A stretch of DNA of 14,428 nt from Bacillota bacterium (lineage in GTDB: Bacteria > Bacillota > Clostridia > Saccharofermentanales > UBA5734), in the NCBI GenBank assembly GCA_023438965.1, contig JAEXPB010000166.1:1-14428 (forward strand), read 5' to 3'. Below, piece by piece: positions 7,098-13,151 of this stretch. The translations under genes and the position numbers were made by a program. Each line of letters begins with the position of its first letter. Within the stretch, counting starts at the first letter, position 1. The notes beneath the pieces were generated by a model. It saw nothing but the letters and a program-made list of their open reading frames with translations. It did no database searches and was not told the DNA's origin.

Positions 7098-7571
7098 TCA
7101 GATCTGCATGATGGTCATGACCGAGGTCAGCAGAGCCAGAATGGCGTAGGTCTCGACCATGGCCGCCAGGACGATGGCCTTGGACTGTTCTTCAGGCCGC
7201 TTAGCCACCAGGCCAATGCCGGCCGCCGCCACCTGGCCTTGATAGATCGCCGAGAAATAGCCGACGATGCCGATTGGCAAAGACGCAAACAAGAAAGCCA
7301 GGCCACGCTGCCAGGTGACTTCACCGCCGGACATCATGCCGGAACGCAGCAGGATCATGAACCAGGTCAACAGGCCATAAATGCCCTGCGTGCCAGGCAG
7401 AGCCTGCAGGATCAGCATTTTGCTGAAACGGGACGGTTCTTCGGTCAGGACGCCGGCCGCAGCTTCGCCGACCAGTCCGACGCCTTTGGCTGAGCCGATG
7501 CCCGCCAGTCCGGACGCCAGCACACCGGCCAGAACCGTTAGAATGATACCAAGATTTTCCAGAAATGCCAT
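7098..7571 (-). CDS. ntpK: V/A-type ATPase subunit K (membrane ring), predicted Na+-binding
   Basis: Subunit K forms the rotor ring that carries the coupling ion across the membrane. The 157 aa product has four membrane helices, a duplicated two-helix hairpin like the 156 aa Enterococcus hirae NtpK and unlike the single-hairpin 8-kDa type. Residues 56-66 read QALPGTQGIYG, residue Gln111 lies in YQGQVAAAGIG, and the ion-carrying Glu140 lies in AAMVETYAIL. Leu58, Thr61, Gln62, Gln111 and Glu140 correspond to the five Na+ ligands of NtpK (Leu61, Thr64, Gln65, Gln110, Glu139), so Na+ coupling is predicted. Only the second hairpin has the carboxylate, as in other duplicated rings. GGAGG lies 8 nt before the ATG. 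A perfect inverted repeat sits upstream at the end of the I gene, which may help give this subunit its high copy number. Confidence 0.97.
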   Translation of the reverse strand: MAFLENLGIILTVLAGVLASGLAGIGSAKGVGLVGEAAAGVLTEEPSRFSKMLILQALPGTQGIYGLLTWFMILLRSGMMSGGEVTWQRGLAFLFASLPIGIVGYFSAIYQGQVAAAGIGLVAKRPEEQSKAIVLAAMVETYAILALLTSVMTIMQI

Positions 7572-7620
7572 ACTGTTGACCTCCTCAGATCGGTTGTCTC
7601 TTGTTCTGCTATTTCAAGCC

Positions 7621-7641
7621 ATACCTGACAGGATCAGGTAT
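7621..7641 (-). other. Hairpin at the stop codon of the I gene, upstream of K
   Basis: ATACCTGA (7621-7628) and TCAGGTAT (7634-7641) form a perfect 8-bp stem with a 5-nt loop, spanning the TGA of the I gene. No T-run follows on the minus strand, so termination is unlikely. Placed directly before the gene for the most abundant subunit, it could be a 5' end-protecting or processing element for a K-containing message; that is inference. Confidence 0.5.
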
Positions 7642-9583
7642 CATGCCCGATTTCAACATATTTGGTTCTCTGACGCAGGGGCTGCCACATCCGGCCGCCG
7701 CCGTCATAGAACTTGCCGAAAAATTCGACATAATGCAGACGGCTGGTATGGACGTAGGCTGAGAGGGTGGAGAGCGCCAGGTTCAGGCTATGACCGGCGA
7801 CAGCCACAATTATGAAGAAGATGTAGCCGGGCAGCGTCGGACCCAGGAAAAAGCCCATCAGGTTGACGACCATGGCAATGACGCTGGTAGCCAGAACCAG
7901 GGCCAGGATACGGGTATATGAGAGGATGTCGGAAAAGTAAGCGGAAATGTTGTAAAGAGCACCGATGCCTTTTAAAATCCGTGCGATCGGGTTGCGGGCT
8001 TCCCGGCCGCCAAACAGCACGATGACGGCGGCGCCGGCAATCGCCAGATACATGCCGGCCGGTCCGCCGAGACCGCCGATCATCAGACCGAGGCCGACAA
8101 TGATCAGGTACCAGGGAAAAATGTCCAGAACAGCGTCGAGTCCATGTCCGGTCCGGAACAGCAGCAGGGCTTTGATCCACATGCCGACAAACAGGTGAAT
8201 GGCGCCGAAGATCATGCTCCAAACCAGCAGCATGGTCGGATTTTCAATCGGATTAAACCAGATTACCGGCCAGTTGACCTGCTTGTTCGTCAGTACTGAG
8301 AGGATGTCGCCAAAGAAGCCGCCAAACAGGAAACCCCAGATAGTCGATGAAATGCCGCAGGGCAGGAGCAAACGGCAGATCCGGCGCATTTCGCCTTCCA
8401 CTTTGACTTTGTAGATCAACCAGGCGCATATGCCGGTGAGAATCAAGCCATAAGCCACATCGCTCAGCATGATGCCGAAGAAAAAGAAATAAAAAGGCGC
8501 GATCCAGGGCGTCGGATCATTCTCCTGGCTGGACGGCGGGCTGAACATTTCCGCAACAACCTCATACGGTTTAACCAGCGGATTATTCTTGAACAGAATC
8601 GGAAAAGCCTCGTCTTTTTCGGCCGGCCGGCTTTCCACAGCAATCAGGAAGCGGCTGCCCAAGCCTTCGGCTACAGCTTTGGATAGATGCGACGGCACCC
8701 AGCCCTGCAGCCAGAACGTGCGGCGGGTGCCCGCCAGACGGCCCACTTCCTGCAGGCGGTCGCGCCGGATGGCCAGCCAGTCGTGCAGGCTTTCATAATC
8801 GGCCACCGGTACGGACAATTCGATGTTCTCGGCGGCAAGCCGTTGCAAGTCAGCATCGATGGCCGTCAACCGGGCGGTATTGCTATCCAGCAATTGGCGT
8901 GGCGTGCCCGGCTCCCCCTGCAGCGGCAGCGGGTTGAACCCAATCTGGCGCAAATGGCTTTGGACCAGGCCGCTGCGCGGTTTCCAGGTTGCGATGATGC
9001 AGCGCTGGCCGGCGTTGGCGTCTGAGAGGGTATGAACCACAGTTTCCGGCGCATCATCCTGCAGTAAAACTTCCAGTTGCCGCAGTTGATCGACGGTGTC
9101 CAGGCTGCCCAGAAACAGACGGACATGGTCCGTTCCCTGGTCGGCGAGGTCAATCGCCAGATCCTGCCAGGGTTCCAGCAGCAGGTTGATCGACCGGATG
9201 CGGTGCAGTTGGCCCAGCAGCTCTTCCTGGTGAATCAGGTTATGCTCCAGGCGGCTGACCTGATCCAGGAGTTCCGTTTCGCGCGCGGCGATTTCGGCCA
9301 GCGTGTCTGCCGAAATATGCCGGCGGACGGTAAACATCGGCTTGGGGGCTGGATTCAGCTTTTTCGCCAAACTAATGGCTTTTTCCAGTCGGCTAAGGGA
9401 TGATTGGGTCTGGGCGATTTGCTCATCGACAGTGCGCAGCGAATCAGGCAGTCCATCCGGCCGGTTTTCGCCATCGGGACGGATGATTTCCACCGCACCC
9501 AGACGCATTAGGGCCGCAATGACCGACTCCCGTTCTTCCGCCAGGCCAACCAGGGTCATCAAGTCCATCTTAACGATGGGCAT
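7634..9583 (-). CDS. ntpI: V/A-type ATPase subunit I (membrane stator, a-type)
   Basis: Subunit I is the stator that offers the two half channels for the ion and anchors the peripheral stalks. The 649 aa protein has the two expected halves. Residues 1 to about 355 form a cytoplasmic arm with long coiled-coil stretches (about 50-130 and 235-285). Residues about 360-625 form a membrane domain with seven to eight helices, starting WIAPFYFFFFGIMLSDVAYG. FSDILSYTRILALVLATS contains Arg558, the essential arginine facing the ring glutamate. The C terminus has the family motif RLHYVEFFGKFYDGGG. The ATG at 9583 lies inside the end of the G gene with a 14-bp overlap. AAGGA is about 12 nt upstream, a weak site that suggests coupling to G. 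The gap to K is 62 nt. Confidence 0.97.
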   Translation of the reverse strand: MPIVKMDLMTLVGLAEERESVIAALMRLGAVEIIRPDGENRPDGLPDSLRTVDEQIAQTQSSLSRLEKAISLAKKLNPAPKPMFTVRRHISADTLAEIAARETELLDQVSRLEHNLIHQEELLGQLHRIRSINLLLEPWQDLAIDLADQGTDHVRLFLGSLDTVDQLRQLEVLLQDDAPETVVHTLSDANAGQRCIIATWKPRSGLVQSHLRQIGFNPLPLQGEPGTPRQLLDSNTARLTAIDADLQRLAAENIELSVPVADYESLHDWLAIRRDRLQEVGRLAGTRRTFWLQGWVPSHLSKAVAEGLGSRFLIAVESRPAEKDEAFPILFKNNPLVKPYEVVAEMFSPPSSQENDPTPWIAPFYFFFFGIMLSDVAYGLILTGICAWLIYKVKVEGEMRRICRLLLPCGISSTIWGFLFGGFFGDILSVLTNKQVNWPVIWFNPIENPTMLLVWSMIFGAIHLFVGMWIKALLLFRTGHGLDAVLDIFPWYLIIVGLGLMIGGLGGPAGMYLAIAGAAVIVLFGGREARNPIARILKGIGALYNISAYFSDILSYTRILALVLATSVIAMVVNLMGFFLGPTLPGYIFFIIVAVAGHSLNLALSTLSAYVHTSRLHYVEFFGKFYDGGGRMWQPLRQRTKYVEIGHDT

Positions 9584-9899
9584 TATCGTTCACAATCCTT
9601 TCGGCAACCATTTGAGCCGCCGCTTCCAGCCGGCCGGTCAGCGCGGCTGTTTGTTGAGCAGTCGCGACTGCGGCCGCCGCCGCGGCTTCCCCGGCGATCT
9701 GCCGGCTTTGCGCATCGGCTTCCTCCAGCGTTTGCCGCTGCAGCAAAGCGGCTGCTTCCCGCGCCCGGCTGATTATTCCGGTAGCCGTTTGGCGGGCTTC
9801 CTCCTGAAGTATCTTGGCTTCGTCTGCCGCGCGATCGATGATGTCAGCAGCCTGCTGCTCCGTCGCGCGAATAATATCGAGAAAGTTCGGTTCGGTCAT
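9570..9899 (-). CDS. ntpF: V/A-type ATPase subunit G/H (peripheral stalk, named NtpF in Enterococcus)
   Basis: This small coiled-coil protein pairs with subunit E in the stator stalk. From the ATG at 9899 the product has 109 aa (MTEPNFLDIIRATEQQAADI), a single long helix rich in Ala, Glu and Gln, as in the family (about 100-110 aa). The frame is open back to an ATG at 9968, but those 23 extra residues lie over the leader hairpin, do not resemble the family, and lack the GGAG site found 7 nt before 9899, so I reject them. It is the first gene of the operon, as ntpF is in Enterococcus hirae (ntpFIKECGABD). Identity rests partly on position, since sequence conservation in these coiled coils is low. 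Confidence 0.88.
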   Translation of the reverse strand: MTEPNFLDIIRATEQQAADIIDRAADEAKILQEEARQTATGIISRAREAAALLQRQTLEEADAQSRQIAGEAAAAAAVATAQQTAALTGRLEAAAQMVAERIVNDNAHR

Positions 9900-9942
9900 T
9901 CGGGTTCTCCATTCCTGGTCTGCGCTCGTTGACCTGTCATCC

Positions 9943-9967
9943 TGTCTGCTTTTCCCAAAGGCAGACA
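9943..9967 (-). other. Hairpin in the leader of the V/A-ATPase operon
   Basis: TGTCTGC (9943-9949) and GCAGACA (9961-9967) form a perfect 7-bp stem. On the transcript three inner U-A pairs follow a C/A mismatch, closing a GGG loop. It lies about midway in the roughly 120-nt untranslated leader, some 45 nt before the first ATG. No T-run follows, so it is not an obvious terminator. It could be a binding site or stability element. Confidence 0.5.
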
Positions 9968-10024
9968 AGGGATCAGCCGACGGCCAAGGCCATCACTTCC
10001 GTACGGCCGGGCGTCCATCTATCT

Positions 10025-10054
10025 ATTATAGGAGACAATCATTCACTGCGTCAA
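10025..10054 (-). promoter_or_regulatory. Promoter of the V/A-ATPase operon
   Basis: On the minus strand, TTGACG (10054-10049) and TATAAT (10030-10025) lie 18 bp apart: five of six and six of six matches to consensus. Transcription would start near 10018, leaving a leader of about 120 nt. The promoter lies about 70 bp after the permease stop. I see no intrinsic terminator in that interval, so some read-through from the ABC exporter genes is possible. Confidence 0.8.
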
Positions 10055-10125
10055 CCAAGTCCCGGCGCCATCCTGTTCCAGCGTTCGGGAAACGGAATCC
10101 CTGCCGTTAAATCGCGTTCAGCCGG

Positions 10126-11808
10126 TTACACGTCCATCGAACGGATTTGACGGGGACCGATCCGTCGCAGCAGAACAGCCAGGGCAAAAGTCAGCAGCAG
10201 AGGCACAAAGATGATCAGGCCTGCAGCCGGAACGATGCCCAGATGCAGGGCGGCAATCGGGGCGATGACCACGGCGGCCAGCAGCATGGCGAGCAGGATG
10301 CCGTACAGGACATTTAGATTCTGTTTGACCGCTTTCTGCTCATTGTCCCAGTTCAGCTTGGGCCAGAAGAGCTCGAAGATGATGCCGGCCACATTCGGCA
10401 GCAGGATCGCTCCGGGCAGGACAGCCAGCAAAAGCAGGGCGAACCAGAGCGGCGGCTGGAGGAAAGCGATGAACAGGACCGCCATGATCAGCGTGCCGCA
10501 CAGGCTCATCAGGACACCCACCGTGAGCTTGGCCCACAGTTGCCGGGTATAGGACATCGGCAGGATTTTCATGATGTACATCAGCTTGCCTTCACGGGAC
10601 AGCGCACTTTCGGCTATTCCATTGGTGCCGGAAATGAAGCAGCCGACGCCGAAAGTGATCGCCAAGGCCAGGGCTGCTGAAGAACCATCGGTGAAAACCG
10701 TTTGGCGCAGCATCTGGAAGACCTGGCCCAAGCTGTCGTTTTCCTGGTTGGTCAGCAGGGGGATCAGGATGAAAACCGGCCAGAGGAAATTCATCAGGAC
10801 ATTATTCATGAAGAAAATCGGCGTGCGGAGCAGGACGCGGACATCCTTCAGAACATAAGTCCAGAAAGCCGATCCACTGGTGCCGGCATCGGCCATTTCT
10901 TTCGCGGTCAGGCGGCGTCGGCTGCTGGATGAGGCGCCCAGACCGATCACGCCCTTGAAATAAAGGATACGGCTCAGCTGCATGGTCACGGCCAACGCCG
11001 CCAGGGCGATGACGATCACCAGGCCGATCTGGCCGGCCGCCAGCCAGCCGGCCGGCTCCGCCAGGGCTGACGCGGCAAAGGAGGTGCCCGGGAAAACGCT
11101 GGCGGTTATGCCGGCGATCTGGCCGGCGCTGTTGCCCAGCAAACTGGCCAGATCCTGCTCGGAAAAGGTCGCCAGCGACTGGATGCCAAAGACAAATCCG
11201 AGTGCGACAACCATAACGAGCAAGCCGGACACCATATTGAAGCGGTCCTTGTTGCGGGCCAGCGGTGTGAACCGCATGACCAGCATGACGAGAATTGACG
11301 ACAGGCATAGCGGGATGATCGGCAGGAAAACCAGACTCAGGACAGCATAGACATAATAGAGGGCGCCGGCGCCGCTCCGAATGCCATAAACCGCCAGGGG
11401 CGGCACAACCAGCACGGCCAGATAAAGATATTCGTAGGCAGCCGTGACCAGCAACTTGGCGCCGATGATGTCGTCGGCGCGCAGTGGCAGCGGGAGCAGC
11501 TTCTCGACATCGCTGGCGTAATAGAAGATACTGATCACATAGAGGATGCCAAACAAGAATACCAGCAGGACGCCGGCGCTCAGGCACAGGCTGACCAGCA
11601 GTCCGGCCAGGCCAACCGGCGCCAGCAGGTCATACAAGCCGAGGGCCGAGATGGTCATCAGCCCGCCCATATAGACGATCAGGACACCGAACAGGATCAG
11701 GCTGCCGGCTTTGTTCAGCTTGTTCCGGCGGCGGCCGACATCGCTGGCGAAATTGGCAAATCCGTTACCTTTATTGATGACGTAGGCCAGATGCAGGAGG
11801 TTGCTCAT
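10126..11808 (-). CDS. ABC exporter permease, about 12 membrane helices
   Basis: This is the membrane partner of the ATPase encoded just upstream. The 560 aa protein has two blocks of about six hydrophobic segments each. The first spans roughly residues 30-285 and the second about 325-555, separated by a basic, soluble stretch with SSSSRRRLTAKEMADAG. The layout suggests two fused ABC-2-type half permeases in one chain, so one polypeptide could pair with an ATPase dimer. The segment SALSREGKLMYIMKILPMSYTRQ between helices of the second block resembles the conserved cytoplasmic loop (SREGK...LP.S) of a widespread but poorly characterised Bacillota exporter family. Its start overlaps the ATPase stop as ATGA. 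I cannot assign a substrate; no peptide, lantibiotic or resistance gene lies beside it. It ends in TAA at 10126 with no clear terminator. Confidence 0.9.
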   Translation of the reverse strand: MSNLLHLAYVINKGNGFANFASDVGRRRNKLNKAGSLILFGVLIVYMGGLMTISALGLYDLLAPVGLAGLLVSLCLSAGVLLVFLFGILYVISIFYYASDVEKLLPLPLRADDIIGAKLLVTAAYEYLYLAVLVVPPLAVYGIRSGAGALYYVYAVLSLVFLPIIPLCLSSILVMLVMRFTPLARNKDRFNMVSGLLVMVVALGFVFGIQSLATFSEQDLASLLGNSAGQIAGITASVFPGTSFAASALAEPAGWLAAGQIGLVIVIALAALAVTMQLSRILYFKGVIGLGASSSSRRRLTAKEMADAGTSGSAFWTYVLKDVRVLLRTPIFFMNNVLMNFLWPVFILIPLLTNQENDSLGQVFQMLRQTVFTDGSSAALALAITFGVGCFISGTNGIAESALSREGKLMYIMKILPMSYTRQLWAKLTVGVLMSLCGTLIMAVLFIAFLQPPLWFALLLLAVLPGAILLPNVAGIIFELFWPKLNWDNEQKAVKQNLNVLYGILLAMLLAAVVIAPIAALHLGIVPAAGLIIFVPLLLTFALAVLLRRIGPRQIRSMDV

Positions 11809-12551
11809 GCCTGCGCCCCCTCCCCTTCGGCTTCGCCGACCAGTTCGAGGAACATCGACTCCAGTGAGGAATCAGAACGGAAATGCTCGCGCATGCCTTC
11901 AATCGTGCCGCAGTAGAGGATTCGGCCCCGGTCGATGATCGCAACCCGGTCGCAGATCCGTTCGGCAACATCCAGGACATGGGTGGAGAAGAATACTGTC
12001 TTGCCGGCATCGGCATGCTCACGCATCATTTCCTTCAGCACAAACGCGGAGCGGGGATCCAGGCCGGTCATTGGCTCGTCCAGGATCCAAACATCCGGGT
12101 TGTGCAGCAGCGCACCGATGATCATCAGCTTCTGGCGCATGCCATGCGAGTAGCTCTGGATCCGGTCGGCCAGGGCATCGGCCAGTCCAAAGCGGGCAGC
12201 CAGGCTGGTGATGCGGCTGGTCCGCTCTGCGGAGGGGACCTGGTAGATGTCGCCGACAAAGCGCAGATACTCGATAGCCTTCAGCCGCGGAAAAATATTG
12301 GGATCATCCGGTACAAAACCAAAGGAACGTTTGGCAGCCAGCGGCTCTGTGACGATATTGTGGCTGTTGACCAGGATCTCGCCCTCATCCGGGGTCAGGA
12401 TGCCGGTGATCATTTTGATCGTTGTGGTCTTGCCGGCGCCATTCGGCCCCAGAAAGCCGAAAATCTCGCCATTCTGCACCGTCAGATCGATTTTGTCGAC
12501 GGCCTTGATCTTCCCGTTGTAGCTCTTGCTGACTTGATTGAGCGATATCAT
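11805..12551 (-). CDS. ABC exporter ATP-binding protein
   Basis: This cytoplasmic ATPase drives the adjacent permease. The 248 aa product starting MISLNQVSKSYNGK contains Walker A GPNGAGKT (35-42), the signature SYSHGMRQK (133-141) in place of LSGGQ, Walker B VWILDEP (154-160), D-loop GLD (163-165) and the switch histidine His191 (STHVLD). Where most ABC ATPases have the Q-loop glutamine, this one reads FGFVPDDPNIFP (78-89), with Asp in its place; related exporters such as EcsA-type ATPases also deviate there. The frame extends to a TTG at 12566, but GGGAGG lies inside that extension, 7 nt before the ATG at 12551, which decides the start. The stop overlaps the permease start (ATGA). A promoter lies just upstream, after the loaP-like gene. 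A 12-aa acidic tail follows the domain. Confidence 0.95.
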   Translation of the reverse strand: MISLNQVSKSYNGKIKAVDKIDLTVQNGEIFGFLGPNGAGKTTTIKMITGILTPDEGEILVNSHNIVTEPLAAKRSFGFVPDDPNIFPRLKAIEYLRFVGDIYQVPSAERTSRITSLAARFGLADALADRIQSYSHGMRQKLMIIGALLHNPDVWILDEPMTGLDPRSAFVLKEMMREHADAGKTVFFSTHVLDVAERICDRVAIIDRGRILYCGTIEGMREHFRSDSSLESMFLELVGEAEGEGAQA

Positions 12552-12589
12552 GGCCTGTCCTCCCAAGTGAACATTCTTAGTCTGGGATC

Positions 12590-12618
12590 ATCATAATTCA
12601 GTCCGATGAAAATGTCAA
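12590..12618 (-). promoter_or_regulatory. Promoter of the ABC exporter genes
   Basis: On the minus strand, TTGACA (12618-12613) is a perfect -35 and TATGAT (12595-12590) a five-of-six -10, with the optimal 17-bp spacing. The -35 begins three bases after the stop codon of the loaP-like gene. The start near 12583 gives a leader of about 32 nt with the ribosome binding site GGGAGG. No terminator is visible between loaP and this promoter, so the ABC genes may also be reached from upstream. Confidence 0.78.
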
Positions 12619-12620
12619 AA

Positions 12621-13151
12621 TCAGCTGATCCACTCCGCGCCGACGTCGAAGCGGTGGTTCTGCCCGTTAACCGACAGGTTGATCCGAACCCGGCCCTTGC
12701 GACGGTCGGCACCGACGATCATCCCTTCACAGCCCAGCAGGGGTCCGCTGCAGACCACAACTTTCCCCTCCTGCTGGCTAACCCGCGAGAAGCCGATCAG
12801 GCCCTGACGATCGGTCAGGCGCAGGATCAGACTGATCTCCGCGGGACTGACCGGCTGGGGCTGGCGATTCTGTTCCAGAATGCGGATCACGCCGCCAAGC
12901 CGGCTGATGTTGAAATGCTGTTCGTTGGTCAGCGCGGTCTGAAAAAAGACATAGCCGGGAAAGACAATCCGTTCGACATCATGCCAGTGCCCCTGGACCT
13001 GTTCGCGTAAAGCCCGGCGCGGCACGAGGATCTCCATTCCGGGGACAGTGGACGCCATCCGGCGGCTGACCGCCTCTTCGCTGCCGGTCAGGACAAAGGC
13101 CACATACCAGTCTTGGCCCGGCTGGGACTCGGACACAGGTTCAGACTTCAT
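12621..13151 (-). CDS. loaP: NusG-family specialised elongation factor, LoaP-like
   Basis: NusG paralogues bind RNA polymerase and alter pausing or termination; LoaP is a Bacillota subtype that promotes read-through in long operons. From the ATG at 13151 the product has 176 aa. The NGN domain (about 14-112) starts DWYVAFVLTGSEEAV, where TG.EE is typical of LoaP rather than housekeeping NusG, and contains RIVFPGYVFF (61-70). The KOW domain (about 126-176) reads VVVCSGPLLGCEGMIVGADR, with the LoaP-like GP..G.EG.I..(V)D(K/R)RK pattern. The gene overlaps the pheA stop by 11 bp and has no good ribosome binding site, so translation is probably coupled to pheA. The frame extends upstream inside pheA to 13244, but those 31 residues have no NusG resemblance. 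Being downstream of pheA is unusual. NusG family is certain; the LoaP subtype is likely. Confidence 0.85.
   Translation of the reverse strand: MKSEPVSESQPGQDWYVAFVLTGSEEAVSRRMASTVPGMEILVPRRALREQVQGHWHDVERIVFPGYVFFQTALTNEQHFNISRLGGVIRILEQNRQPQPVSPAEISLILRLTDRQGLIGFSRVSQQEGKVVVCSGPLLGCEGMIVGADRRKGRVRINLSVNGQNHRFDVGAEWIS

Noticed and set aside
9900..9968. 23-residue N-terminal extension of the subunit G/H frame
   Set aside because: It covers the leader hairpin, lacks family similarity, and the ATG at 9899 has a well-placed GGAG.
11883..12596. Plus-strand frame of 237 codons opposite the ABC ATPase
   Set aside because: The minus strand encodes all ABC ATPase motifs here; the plus-strand translation shows no family resemblance and is a shadow of codon bias.
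12618..12632. ATCAGCTGAT palindrome followed by TTTT at the end of the loaP-like gene, as a terminator
   Set aside because: The 10-bp palindrome has no room for a loop, the remaining stem would be A+T-rich and short, and the T-run of four belongs to the following -35 region.
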